From Martinezella rhizogenes (GTDB taxonomy: Bacteria > Pseudomonadota > Alphaproteobacteria > Rhizobiales > Rhizobiaceae): 64,000 nt of DNA. Where the stretch lies: assembly GCA_013322215.1 (NCBI GenBank), contig JAAMEZ010000036.1, positions 310,001-374,000 on the forward strand, written 5' to 3'. Below the pieces are notes generated by a model. That model did no database searches. It worked only from the letters and a program-made list of their open reading frames with translations, and was not told the origin of the DNA. The position numbers and the translations under genes were made by a program. This document shows positions 17,690 to 26,849 of this stretch, piece by piece. The first letter of the stretch is position 1; the number at the start of each line of letters is the position of its first letter.

Positions 17690-18193
17690 ATGGCTGAAGC
17701 CGTACGAACCATGATCGTCATGGATTCTGAAAACTCCCGCTTTCAATTGCGCGCGGGCGCATTGATCCGCCACGGCGATCATATCCTCATCCACCGTGCG
17801 CTCGCAGACACCTTCTGGTCCATGCCCGGTGGTCGGGTGGAGTTTCATGAGGCAGGCGCCGAGACGCTTGCCCGCGAGATCGAAGAGGAAATCGGCTGCA
17901 AGGCCACGGTTGGCCCCCTGCGCTTCATCATCGAGAATTTCTTCGAGTTTGCCGGCCGACGCGTTCACGAACTCGGCTTCTACTATGAGGCAGAGCTGCT
18001 GCAGCCATTTCCATTTCACGAAACGGAAATCGTGCATCGAGTGAAGGATGGCACTGCCGAACTCGAATTTCGCTGGGCACCTTCCACGCTGGTCGGGCTC
18101 GACCGGTTCGATCTGGTGCCAACTCCCATACGCAACCTCATCGTCACCAATCTCGCCGGCATTCAGCATTTCGTGCAGCGCAACGCCGCCTGA
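17690..18193 (+). CDS. Nudix hydrolase
   Basis: 167 residues. The Nudix box is complete: GGRVEFHEAGAETLAREI followed by EEEIG (about 46-68), with the metal-binding REIEEE. The upstream strand ALIRHGDHILIHRA is typical. Nudix enzymes cleave nucleoside-diphosphate-linked compounds; the substrate is not readable. Residues 1-20 before the domain contain alternative starts (Met8, Met11). The ATG at 17690 has GGAGG about 11 bases upstream (17675-17679). Confidence 0.87.
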   Translation: MAEAVRTMIVMDSENSRFQLRAGALIRHGDHILIHRALADTFWSMPGGRVEFHEAGAETLAREIEEEIGCKATVGPLRFIIENFFEFAGRRVHELGFYYEAELLQPFPFHETEIVHRVKDGTAELEFRWAPSTLVGLDRFDLVPTPIRNLIVTNLAGIQHFVQRNAA

Positions 18194-18298
18194 CCCCCGA
18201 CCGTTTGCATCAATTGCAACAGCAATGGAATAGCTTCATAAACGCTCCGGCATCTTTGCCGGGTTTCCGACAGGCTCGAATTATCAGGTCATCATCCA

Positions 18299-18814
18299 AT
18301 GTCGCGCATCGCCATCTTGGGAAATGCAGGAGGCGGAAAATCCACCCTCGCCCGCAAATTGGGCGAGCGCCACGCAATTCCCCATTTCGAGATCGACAGG
18401 CTGCTCTGGCAGGAAGGCTGGGTTCCGGCGCCGCTTGAGACTTATGTCGAGCAGCATGAACGGATCCTATCCAGTGAGAATTGGGTCATCGATGGCCTGG
18501 GGCACAAAAATTCGATCCCTGCTCGGATAGATCGCGCGACCGAAATCATCCTCATCGATATGCCGCTCTGGATGCATTTCTGGCTTGCCGCAGAGCGGCA
18601 GATCGCCTGGCAGTCGGGAAGGCTCGAACATTCACCCGGCGGACTTTCAGCCATGCCGCCGACGCGAGATCTGTTCCGGACCATATGGGAGATCGAACAG
18701 GAGTGGATGCCCGGCATCCGCTACTTGTGCATCGAAGCGCAGGCAGGCGGCAAGACGCTAACACGGATAGGCAACGTCGATGAGCTGGATGCGTTTACGC
18801 AGAAATTGAGGTGA
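18299..18814 (+). CDS. P-loop kinase-like protein (adenylate-kinase-like, FlaR type)
   Basis: 171 residues. Walker A is GNAGGGKST (8-16); then FEIDRLLWQEGW, a second conserved stretch WVIDGLGHKNSIPARIDRAT and EIILIDMPLWMHFWLAAER with a Walker-B-like strand. This is the pattern of the DNA topology modulation protein FlaR / adenylate-kinase-like family. The phosphate acceptor is unknown for these proteins. It follows the Nudix gene at 105 bases in the same direction, so an operon is possible. Confidence 0.75.
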   Translation: MSRIAILGNAGGGKSTLARKLGERHAIPHFEIDRLLWQEGWVPAPLETYVEQHERILSSENWVIDGLGHKNSIPARIDRATEIILIDMPLWMHFWLAAERQIAWQSGRLEHSPGGLSAMPPTRDLFRTIWEIEQEWMPGIRYLCIEAQAGGKTLTRIGNVDELDAFTQKLR

Positions 18815-19042
18815 ACTGCGGGCTCAATGACTATTCATATAAGCGGCACTCGCGAGAACGACGGCTGTAAAAACCATTCCAAAAGATCAGTGATCTTTGA
18901 GATTATCTTCTTTGCCTTAGTGATGAAGGGCTTCTAGCCTTGCCTCAATCCATAACGGTGATTTTCGTCACCTCGGCTCGGAACAGCCAGGCGATAGCAT
19001 CAAGGCCCGAGAACAAAGACGAGCTTGAAAGAGGAAACCTCA

Positions 19043-20089
19043 TTGACCTCCCATACCGCGCCGACCGGCTCCGACGCATCGCTTCCAACGCTTGATCTGT
19101 CGCGCCTCTATGTTTCGCCGGCAGAGCGTCAGGCCTTTATCGCCGAGCTTCGCACGGTGCTTTACGATCACGGCTTCTTCTATCTCACGGGACACGGCGT
19201 CGATCCCAAGCTGATTGCCGATGTCGTGGCGACGGCGAAGCGTTTCTTCGCACTGCCGCTGGAAGAAAAGCTCAAGATCGAGATGGTGAAATCGCCGCAT
19301 TTCCGCGGCTACAATCGCGCCGGCCAGGAGCGCACCCGTGGCGAACAGGATTGGCGCGAGCAACTCGACATCAATACCGAAAGCGCACCCTTCGAGATCG
19401 GTCCGGACACGCCGGCCTGGCGGCGCCTGCAGGGACCGAACCAGTGGCCGGAGGCGCTGCCGGAACTCAAGCCCCTGCTGCTTGCCTATCAGGCAGAAGT
19501 GACGCGCATCGGCATCGATGTGCTGAAGGCGATCGCCGCAGCCCTCGGCCAGCCGGAGAATGTCTTTGCCGACATTTACGAACCGCAGGCCTCGCAGCTT
19601 CTGAAGATCATCCGCTATCCCGGCCGCGACGTCGCCGAAACGGATCAGGGGGTCGGCGCCCACAAGGACGGCGGCTTCGTCACGGTGCTGCTGCAGGACA
19701 CCACACCCGGCCTGCGCGTGCGCAGCGAAGACGGCATCTGGATCGACGCACCGCCGGTTCCAGGTACCTTCGTCATCAATACCGGGGAATTGCTCGAGCT
19801 TGCGACGAACGGTTTCGTGCGCGCCGACGTGCATGACGTCATCGCACCGCCTGCCGGCGTCGAGCGCTTCTCCGTCGCTTTCTTCCTGGGCTCGCGACCG
19901 GACGCCACGATCCCCGTCATCGACCTGCCGGAGGAGCTGAGGCGATCGGAACGCGGCATCTCGGTCGATCCCCTGAACCCTATCTTCCGCGAAGTCGGCC
20001 AGAACCAGCTGAAGAGCCGATTGCGCTCCCACCCGGATGTCGCCCGCGCCCACCATGCCGATCTCCTGGCATCGGAACAGTCGGCTTAG
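19043..20089 (+). CDS. 2-oxoglutarate/Fe(II)-dependent oxygenase (isopenicillin-N-synthase-like)
   Basis: 348 residues from a TTG at 19043, preceded by AAAGAGG at a good distance; a TTG at 19025 has no ribosome site. The N-terminal DIOX_N region has LYDHGFFYLTGHGVD. The C-terminal double-stranded beta helix holds the iron ligands: GVGAHKDGGFVTVLLQD (His and Asp of the HxD pair) and the distal His in VHDVIAPP, then ERFSVAFF with the Arg-x-Ser that binds 2-oxoglutarate. The enzyme should hydroxylate or desaturate a small molecule. It faces a ferredoxin-P450 operon, with an AraC regulator beyond, which suggests one oxidative pathway. Substrate unknown. Confidence 0.88.
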   Translation: MTSHTAPTGSDASLPTLDLSRLYVSPAERQAFIAELRTVLYDHGFFYLTGHGVDPKLIADVVATAKRFFALPLEEKLKIEMVKSPHFRGYNRAGQERTRGEQDWREQLDINTESAPFEIGPDTPAWRRLQGPNQWPEALPELKPLLLAYQAEVTRIGIDVLKAIAAALGQPENVFADIYEPQASQLLKIIRYPGRDVAETDQGVGAHKDGGFVTVLLQDTTPGLRVRSEDGIWIDAPPVPGTFVINTGELLELATNGFVRADVHDVIAPPAGVERFSVAFFLGSRPDATIPVIDLPEELRRSERGISVDPLNPIFREVGQNQLKSRLRSHPDVARAHHADLLASEQSA

Positions 20090-20152
20090 GCCGGATACCG
20101 TCAAGATTTAGGCAAGCTCGCTACATTGGTCGCCCCGTCTTAAGGCTGGTCC

Positions 20153-20473
20153 CTAGTGCTGGCTATCCGGCACGACGACACGCATGCCGTCGACGACGTT
20201 GCTCGCAAGGATCTGACAGCTGAGACGGCTGTTCGGCGCGGGCTCCATCACGAATTCGATCATCGTCGCCTCCTCTTCGGAAGGCGGCGGGAGCAGGTCG
20301 AGATGGGGTTGCTCGATATAGCAATGACAGGTGCCGCAGGCCAAGGCGCCGCCGCATTGCGCCACGATGCCGTCGATGCCGCTTCTGACGGCCACAGCCA
20401 TCAGAGTCTCGCCCTCCTGCGCCTTAACGCGCGTCTCACGACCAGCGGAATCGACGAACACGACTTCACACAT
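20153..20473 (-). CDS. [2Fe-2S] ferredoxin (adrenodoxin/putidaredoxin type)
   Basis: 106 residues from ATG 20473, with GGAG 6 bases upstream; a GTG at 20506 overlapping the P450 stop would add 11 residues. The cluster motif is CGGALACGTCHC with the fourth ligand in RLSCQI, the C-x5-C-x2-C-xn-C pattern of vertebrate-type ferredoxins that feed P450s. The acidic PPPSEEEATM loop matches the P450-docking helix region. It sits directly after the P450 gene in the same transcript, so it is very probably its electron donor. The NAD(P)H ferredoxin reductase is not nearby. Confidence 0.92.
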   Translation of the reverse strand: MCEVVFVDSAGRETRVKAQEGETLMAVAVRSGIDGIVAQCGGALACGTCHCYIEQPHLDLLPPPSEEEATMIEFVMEPAPNSRLSCQILASNVVDGMRVVVPDSQH

Positions 20474-20502
20474 TGCATTCTCCATATTTTCGGCAAATCC
20501 GC

Positions 20503-21735
20503 TCACGCGGCAATGAGACGGATGTCCAGACGTTTCGGACCGCGCACCGAAAGCCCGCGCTTATAGGCGGGACTGTCGTCCAGCAGCTCGATCGCGCGGG
20601 TGCGCCGCAGGAGCGTCGAGAAAATGATCTCCATATCCAGCCGGGCAAGATGATTGCCGAGACAGAAATGCGCGCCACCGCCGAAGGCCAGATGGCGGTT
20701 GGGGGTGCGCTCGACATTGAAATCATCCGGGGCCTCGAACTGCTCGGGGTCGCGATTGGCCGCGCCATAAAGCAGGCCGATCTTCGTGCCCTTCGGCAGC
20801 GGCTTGCCGGCGATCGTCTTTTCCTCCGTCAGATAACGATGGAAGAATGGCAGCGGCGACTCGAAGCGGAACATTTCCTGGATGGCCGTCGGCATCACAG
20901 CCGAGGTTTCGCGCAATTTGTTCAGAGCGTCAGGATATTGCATCAACGCATGCATTCCGCTGCCCAGCACATCGATCGTCGAGCCGTGCCCGGCCATCAG
21001 GATCAGCATACAGGTGGAAACGAGTTCGTCTTCGGTAAGCTCGCCCGCAACATGCGCTTCGGTCAGCCGACAGAGAAGATCGTCGCGGGGATTGCGCATG
21101 CGCTCGGCGATGAGTTCCTTAAGGAGTTCATAGAATTCCGTCGTCGCGCGCTCGGCGATCGCCTTGCGCTCGGCGCTGCGATCGACATCGAAATATTGCA
21201 CGACCTCTTCCGACCACTTGCGCAGCTGCCCGGCATATTCTTCCGGCACGCCCAGAACCGAGCCGATGATGTGGCCGGGAACCTGCGAGGCAAGATCTTC
21301 AACAAAATCGAACGTACCCGCTTGAAGGAGGCGGTCGATCAGGCGGTCGACGAAATCCTGTATCATGCCGCGCTGGCGTGCGACGAGTGCGGGCGTAAAC
21401 TCACGGAACACTTTGCGGCGCAGCCGGTCATGGGTTTTGCCATCGGAATCCAGGAGGCTGAATTGCACGAAACGCGAATGGTTCGGCATGTCGTGCCAAT
21501 TCTGCCGAACCTTCTGTTCCTGGATCTCCTCCGGAGAAAGAAAGAATTCGAGCGAGCGCACCAGCGTCTTGTCGGCGGCAGCAGCAGCCACATCCTGATA
21601 GCGCGACAGCAGCCATATGTCGAAATGCTCGTAATAGACCGGACCGGGGCTGGCGCGCAGCTCACGGTAAGAGGCATAGGGATCATCCGTGAACGCTTGC
21701 GAGAGCGGATCAAATGCTGGGGCTGCCGTCGGCAT
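20503..21735 (-). CDS. Cytochrome P450
   Basis: 410 residues from ATG 21735, which has GAGG at about 8 bases; a TTG at 21753 is less likely. Heme-binding loop FGGGAHFCLGNHLAR with Cys358; I-helix oxygen groove LMAGHGST; K-helix EMFRFESPLPF with the ExxR pair. This is a soluble bacterial class I P450 (CYP101/CYP109-like size). In operon with the [2Fe-2S] ferredoxin, and divergent from an AraC-type regulator that probably controls it. The substrate cannot be inferred; terpenoids, fatty acids and aromatic ethers are all precedented for this class. Confidence 0.93.
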   Translation of the reverse strand: MPTAAPAFDPLSQAFTDDPYASYRELRASPGPVYYEHFDIWLLSRYQDVAAAAADKTLVRSLEFFLSPEEIQEQKVRQNWHDMPNHSRFVQFSLLDSDGKTHDRLRRKVFREFTPALVARQRGMIQDFVDRLIDRLLQAGTFDFVEDLASQVPGHIIGSVLGVPEEYAGQLRKWSEEVVQYFDVDRSAERKAIAERATTEFYELLKELIAERMRNPRDDLLCRLTEAHVAGELTEDELVSTCMLILMAGHGSTIDVLGSGMHALMQYPDALNKLRETSAVMPTAIQEMFRFESPLPFFHRYLTEEKTIAGKPLPKGTKIGLLYGAANRDPEQFEAPDDFNVERTPNRHLAFGGGAHFCLGNHLARLDMEIIFSTLLRRTRAIELLDDSPAYKRGLSVRGPKRLDIRLIAA

Positions 21736-21858
21736 GATGAGGACCTCGTCCAATCTGGTTCACCAGTGGCAGAATACAGCGTCGAACGACGAAAAGACAT
21801 GGATGCGAACCGCAGCCATATGGATAAAACTCTCATACTTAAATAGGATCGGTCCGCT

Positions 21859-22740
21859 ATGACCGACGACATGACTCCCCACGAGATCTGCCCTCTCGAC
21901 GAGGTCTTCTTCCAGACTCCCGGCCGGTTGTCCCGCGCCTTTCCCTACTCGCTTCTCGCTGTCGGTCGCCGGGTCTGCACGCCCGCGGAACCGCCCATCG
22001 CCCATCGTTTCAACCAGCACACCCTGATCCTGACCCTCAGCGGAAAGGGTCTGTTGCAGGTCAACGGGCTTTCGAGCATCCTGCGCGAAGGGACGATCGC
22101 TTGGCTGGATTCCTCAATGCTTTATTCGCATCGCTGCGAGCCGCGCCATTCGCACTGGTCCTATCTATGGCTGGGATTTGTCGGATATGGGCTCGATACC
22201 TTGTTCGACAGCCTCGGCGTGATCGGAAACCCGATCTTCGACACGGGAAGTCCGCGCGATATGGAGATGTTGTTCGAAGGCATCTTGCGGGAGGTCGAAA
22301 CGGGCAGCTTCCTCGCAGACAACAGATGCTTTGCCCTGCTGGCACAGCTGATTTCATCCCTGGTATCCGAGCGCGCGGAAAACGGCGAGCTCAGCGCCTC
22401 CGTGCAACGACTACAGCGGGTCATGCAATTGGCCCGAGCCGACCTGACACACCCCTGGACGGTAGGAGAACTCGCCGTTGCCGCCAATCTGAGCCAGGCG
22501 CAATTGTTCCGCCGCTTCCGCCAGCGAATGGGAACGACGCCTCTCGATTGGCTGCGCCACGAGCGCGTAAATGCCGCTAAACCATTGCTTGTGGTAACGG
22601 AAGAGCAGATCGGCCGGATAGCCGCCAGATGCGGCTATCCCGACCCCTTTCACTTTGCCCGCGACTTCAAGAAGCTGGTTGGTGTCACGCCAAGTGAATT
22701 CCGGCGGCAGGGACAGAGCGCAAGGCCAATGGGGGCTTGA
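21859..22740 (+). CDS. AraC-family transcriptional regulator
   Basis: 293 residues. An N-terminal cupin-like ligand domain (about 25-160; includes RFNQHTLILTLSGKGLLQVNG) and two C-terminal HTHs at 195-285: WTVGELAVAANLSQAQLFRRF and QIGRIAARCGYPDPFHFARD, ending FKKLVGVTPSEFRRQ. Divergent from the P450-ferredoxin operon with a 123-base gap, and the 2OG oxygenase lies beyond. It likely activates this group in response to the substrate. Confidence 0.9.
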   Translation: MTDDMTPHEICPLDEVFFQTPGRLSRAFPYSLLAVGRRVCTPAEPPIAHRFNQHTLILTLSGKGLLQVNGLSSILREGTIAWLDSSMLYSHRCEPRHSHWSYLWLGFVGYGLDTLFDSLGVIGNPIFDTGSPRDMEMLFEGILREVETGSFLADNRCFALLAQLISSLVSERAENGELSASVQRLQRVMQLARADLTHPWTVGELAVAANLSQAQLFRRFRQRMGTTPLDWLRHERVNAAKPLLVVTEEQIGRIAARCGYPDPFHFARDFKKLVGVTPSEFRRQGQSARPMGA

Positions 22741-22892
22741 CGGATCGAATACGTCTTGGCTTCCGCGTAAGGGAGAAGAGCACCCCACATAGCCCTTCCC
22801 GATTGGCTCGGAGTACATGACACGTTAAGAGTTGTGCACATCACGCGAGCCGATCCGAAGCGCATACCGCGCCTCTAGCCGGGGATTAAGAA

Positions 22893-23819
22893 GTGACGAC
22901 CGAACAAAGCGTCCTGCGCATTTCCATCATCGTGACGTTCGTTCTGGCCGTCGCCGGGATCGTCTTCGGTATTCTGTCCGGCTCCTATGCGATCGTCTTT
23001 GACGGCGTATACGCGCTCACCGATGCGAGCATGACGATCGTTGCATTGATCGTTTCCAATCTGATCATATCGTCGGCGACGAACACGACACCCGCCGGCA
23101 AATTCGCCAAGCATTTCACGATGGGCTTCTGGCACCTCGAGCCCATGGTGCTTGGCCTCAACGGCATCCTCCTGACGGGAGCCGCGATCTATGCCCTGAT
23201 CAACGCCATCGGCAGCATCATGGCCGGCGGCCGTCATCTCTCGTTCGATCAAGCCATCATCTACGCCGTGCTGACCATGATCATCGCCTTCCTGATGGCG
23301 GCCTATGGCAATCGCGCGAACAAGACGCTCAGATCCAATTTCATCGCACTGGACGCCAAGGCCTGGATCATGACGGGCTGCCTGAGCGGCGCGCTGCTAC
23401 TCGCTTTCATCTTCGGCTTTTTCATTCAGGGAACGAGCCTGCAATGGATATCGCCCTATGTCGATCCGATCGCTCTGGCTCTGGTCTGCCTCATCGTCAT
23501 TCCCATGCCGATCGGAACGATCAAGCAGGCATTCGCCGATATCCTGCTCGTGACACCTGCGGATCTTCGGGAACATGTCGATCGCGTCGCGACCGACATA
23601 GTTCGCCGCTACGATTTCTTGTCCTACCGCTCCTATGTCGCGCGAGTCGGCCGCGGCAAGCAGATCGAGCTTTACTTCATCGTTCCGCCGGACGGGCCAG
23701 CGAAGAAGCTCGAGGAGTGGGACCATATCCGCGACGAGATCGGCGAAGCGATCGGCGACGAAGGTCCCGACCGTTGGCTGACGATCGCTTTTACGACCGA
23801 TCCGGAATGGGCCGATTGA
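22893..23819 (+). CDS. Cation diffusion facilitator (CDF) family exporter
   Basis: 308 residues from GTG 22893. About six membrane helices in the first 205 residues, with the metal-site region DGVYALTDASMTIVAL in helix 2 and FWHLEP after helix 2-3, then ALDAKAWIMTG in helix 5. The C-terminal 95 residues form the cytoplasmic ferredoxin-like domain (YVARVGRGKQIELYFIVP). CDF proteins export Zn, Co, Fe or Mn by proton antiport. The helix-2 site differs from the common HSLVDA form, so the metal is uncertain. Stand-alone gene; 152 bases separate it from the AraC gene, without a clear regulatory motif. Confidence 0.85.
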   Translation: MTTEQSVLRISIIVTFVLAVAGIVFGILSGSYAIVFDGVYALTDASMTIVALIVSNLIISSATNTTPAGKFAKHFTMGFWHLEPMVLGLNGILLTGAAIYALINAIGSIMAGGRHLSFDQAIIYAVLTMIIAFLMAAYGNRANKTLRSNFIALDAKAWIMTGCLSGALLLAFIFGFFIQGTSLQWISPYVDPIALALVCLIVIPMPIGTIKQAFADILLVTPADLREHVDRVATDIVRRYDFLSYRSYVARVGRGKQIELYFIVPPDGPAKKLEEWDHIRDEIGEAIGDEGPDRWLTIAFTTDPEWAD

Positions 23820-23826
23820 GTAGCCC

Positions 23827-24729
23827 CTACCCCCGCCAATCCTTGAACACCTCGGCGAGAAAATCGACGAAGCTGCGTACCTTGCGATCCGACGTCGCTC
23901 GTCTTGGAAAGAGTGCATTGAGCTCGATATCATCGGCACGCTGCCATTGCGGGAGAACCGCCTCGAGCTCGCCGTGCGCAAAGTGCTGCGCAGCGAGTTG
24001 GGGCGATATCAGCGCTATGCCTGCACCGGCGACGGCCTGGCGGATGATGGTGGTTACCTCGTTCGACATCAGGATCGGCTTGACGACGACCTCGGCCACA
24101 TTGCTGGCCTCATCAAGCAGACGCACCGTCGCCAAAGATGTCCCAGCGCCCATGATCATGATGGCATGGTCTCTCAGATCCTCTGGACGTTCAGGTCGAC
24201 CGAACCTGTCGAGATAGGCGGGGCTTGCGGCAAGATGGGCGCGAGACCGTCCGAGCGCGTGCGCCGAATAGCCGGAATCGGAAAGCGGGCCGGTCCGCAG
24301 CGCCACATCGAAGCCATGCTCGATCAGGTCGAGGGGATAGTTGTCGTAGGTCAGCGCAAGTTGCACCTTTTGATAACGCTGCCGAAACTCGCCCAGCCTT
24401 GGCTCCACCACGCTCAGGCCAAGCGTATAAGGCATAAGAACACGCAGCATCCCCTGCGGCTCTATACGAACCGCCCGGGCAGTCTGGTCCGCCTCCTCCA
24501 GGATCTCTTCCGCCCTGATGCAGCGCTCGTAATAGTCGCGCCCGGCATCCGTGACCCGTACGCGCCGCGTCGTGCGGTACAACAGCTGAACACCGAGATC
24601 GTCCTCTAGTTGCTTCACGCGCCGGCTGACGCTGGTCAAAGGCAGCCGCAGTTGGGTCGCAGCAGCCGTGAAACTGCCGCGTTCCACGACCCGCAGAAAA
24701 ATCCGAATGCTCTCGAGGTCCGTGATCAT
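23827..24729 (-). CDS. LysR-family transcriptional regulator (probable FUSC regulator)
   Basis: 300 residues. HTH at 1-62 (IRIFLRVVERGSFTAAATQL, LPLTSVSRRVKQLEDDLG), then VQLLYRTTRRVRVTDAGRDYYERC, typical of the large CrgA/AaeR-type LysR group. Divergent from the FUSC efflux gene (78-base gap), exactly the aaeR-aaeB style arrangement, so it likely induces the pump in response to an aromatic acid or similar toxicant. Confidence 0.88.
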   Translation of the reverse strand: MITDLESIRIFLRVVERGSFTAAATQLRLPLTSVSRRVKQLEDDLGVQLLYRTTRRVRVTDAGRDYYERCIRAEEILEEADQTARAVRIEPQGMLRVLMPYTLGLSVVEPRLGEFRQRYQKVQLALTYDNYPLDLIEHGFDVALRTGPLSDSGYSAHALGRSRAHLAASPAYLDRFGRPERPEDLRDHAIMIMGAGTSLATVRLLDEASNVAEVVVKPILMSNEVTTIIRQAVAGAGIALISPQLAAQHFAHGELEAVLPQWQRADDIELNALFPRRATSDRKVRSFVDFLAEVFKDWRG

Positions 24730-24807
24730 ATTCTACCGTTTTCAGCAATAATATGTCTCGAATTTACGCCATTATCTTTATTCGTCCATACAGTTATCGC
24801 TACGCGC

Positions 24808-26844
24808 ATGACCCTGGCATCTCTTAACTCAGCAAGACTATTCGGCCCGGTGGCGCGTAGGCTTGCGCTGCCGCCGTGGTTGACGTGGTCGGCAGTGGGT
24901 TTTGCACTACGAACGACGGCTGCGTCGCTGGTCGCACTCTATATCGCCTTCCTGCTCAATCTCGACGATCCGAAATGGGCGCCGATGACGGTCTGGATCG
25001 TCGCCCAATCGAGCCGCGGCATGAGCCTTTCGAAGGGCCAGTACCGAATTTTGGGCACGATCATCGGGGCAGTCGCCGCAGTGACGATGGTTGCGCTATT
25101 CGCTCAAGCGCCGGAACTGTTCATTCTGTCACTCGCCCTATGGCTGGGATTGTGCACGGCGCTTGCCACGGGCTTGCGCAATTTCCGTTCCTACGGCGCC
25201 GTGCTTGCAGGATATACCGCAGCCATCATCGCCTTCGATTCCATCAGTTCGCCGCTAGAGGTCTTCGATATTGCGGTCGCACGCGTGATCTACATCGGCC
25301 TCGGAATCATGACGGAAGCAGTTTTTACCGCCGTCTTCGCGCCCGGCGCGCCGCTGCAGGAGACCCAGAACCGTTTGGCGACATATCTCCGTCAGGTTTC
25401 CGATCTCTGCGCGCGCGCATTGCGCGGTCAGGTCAACACTTCGGGTTTTCAGCGGCTACTGACGGGCGCGCTCGAACTGGATGTCGCCGCAGAATATGCG
25501 GCGGCAAGCTCCCATTCCGTGCGCAGCCGTTTTGGCCATTTACGCGGTGCCGCAGTCGCAATGCTGACCCAGATGGCGATCGCCCAGTCTCTGCGCGAGC
25601 ATCTCGCAGCACGACCGGATCTCGATGAACCTCTCGTTGAGAAAACAGCTCTGGCGCTCGACGCCATCGGCACCGGATCCCTGGTCGATCCGGACCGCAT
25701 GACGGCATTGAGGGCAGATGTGCGGGCCGCATTGTCGGAAACAACCATCAGCTCCGGCCATGCGCTCCCGCCCCAGCTTCCGATCCTGGACCATCTCGAC
25801 AGGCTGCTCGATGCCGCTCATGGCGCACTCACGCGCCAGGCTCTGTTCTCGGACGAGAAGGCTCCCTCCTCAAGGCTCAAGCTCTCTTTCCACGTCGATC
25901 ATCGCGGCGCCATTCAAAACGGCATTCGCACCTTCGTCGCCATCGTCATCGGATCGTGGTTCTGGATCGCAACCGCCTGGCCGTCCGGTCCGAGTTTCAT
26001 TGTCATCCTCGGTGTCATCTGCGCCCTGTTTGCCACCCGCCCCAACCCGGTGGTCGGCGGAATGGGTTTCCTCAAAGGCGGGCTCGTCGCGGTGATTGCA
26101 GCAGCAATCTGCAATTTCGCCATCCTGCCGATGCTGTCGGACTTTACCGAACTGGCCGCCGTCATCGGCATCATCATGTTTGCAACGGGGCTTGCAATGC
26201 GCAATCTCCGCACCGCCGCCCTGGCAACAAGCTTTGCCTTCCTGTTCCTCGATCTGATTAGCCCGGATAATACAAGCCGTGTCGATGCCGCATCCTTCCT
26301 GAACGGCGCCTTGGCGCTGCTGCTGGGTGTCGGCGCGGGCGTCCTTGTCTTCACGCTGCTCTTTCCCTCCAACCCCAAGGCAAAGAGGTTGCGCCTGCAG
26401 CGCGCAACACGGCGCGATCTCGCGGATATCGGTGAGACGCCTGCCCGCTGGACGAGAGAACATTGGCTGAGCAAAGCCGTCGACCGCCTGGCAGGCCAAG
26501 CCGCAACCAACGCCGGCGTTCCCGAGAAACAGGCGGAAGACGACCTAAGGGGAATGCTTGCCGCGCTCACGATCGGCGAGGCTGCGATCACGTTGTCCGA
26601 ATTGGCAAGGGAACATCCTCGTCTCGCCAGACCGCTGAATGTCGTGCTGCGTCAGCTCGGCCGCGGTGATCCCGCGCGTCTCGCAAAAGTCTCGCGCGCA
26701 GCCGCCCGCCATCTTTCCTACCGGATCAACAAGCCCGACATCTCGACCCGCCACACACTGATCCGCGCTGCGACCCAGCTCGACGCGATCGCCTCAGCCG
26801 CGTTGAACCATGCCGATTATCTCCGCGAGAAGCAAACGGCCTGA
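24808..26844 (+). CDS. FUSC-family aromatic acid/efflux membrane protein
   Basis: 678 residues from ATG 24808 (the open frame reaches 24610 but overlaps the LysR gene). Two hydrophobic blocks of five to six helices each (about 30-185 and 370-520) separated by soluble domains, the form of AaeB/FUSC proteins (YccS/YhcP). Motifs include DDPKWAPMTVWIVAQSSRG after the first helix and WPSGPSFIVILGVICALFA in the second block. Such proteins export p-hydroxybenzoate-like acids with a periplasmic AaeA partner; no aaeA-like gene is adjacent. Divergent LysR regulator. Confidence 0.85.
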   Translation: MTLASLNSARLFGPVARRLALPPWLTWSAVGFALRTTAASLVALYIAFLLNLDDPKWAPMTVWIVAQSSRGMSLSKGQYRILGTIIGAVAAVTMVALFAQAPELFILSLALWLGLCTALATGLRNFRSYGAVLAGYTAAIIAFDSISSPLEVFDIAVARVIYIGLGIMTEAVFTAVFAPGAPLQETQNRLATYLRQVSDLCARALRGQVNTSGFQRLLTGALELDVAAEYAAASSHSVRSRFGHLRGAAVAMLTQMAIAQSLREHLAARPDLDEPLVEKTALALDAIGTGSLVDPDRMTALRADVRAALSETTISSGHALPPQLPILDHLDRLLDAAHGALTRQALFSDEKAPSSRLKLSFHVDHRGAIQNGIRTFVAIVIGSWFWIATAWPSGPSFIVILGVICALFATRPNPVVGGMGFLKGGLVAVIAAAICNFAILPMLSDFTELAAVIGIIMFATGLAMRNLRTAALATSFAFLFLDLISPDNTSRVDAASFLNGALALLLGVGAGVLVFTLLFPSNPKAKRLRLQRATRRDLADIGETPARWTREHWLSKAVDRLAGQAATNAGVPEKQAEDDLRGMLAALTIGEAAITLSELAREHPRLARPLNVVLRQLGRGDPARLAKVSRAAARHLSYRINKPDISTRHTLIRAATQLDAIASAALNHADYLREKQTA

Positions 26845-26849
26845 AAACG

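Noticed and set aside
20473..21846. A 457-codon plus-strand frame across the P450 gene
   Set aside because: Antisense shadow; the minus strand has all P450 motifs.
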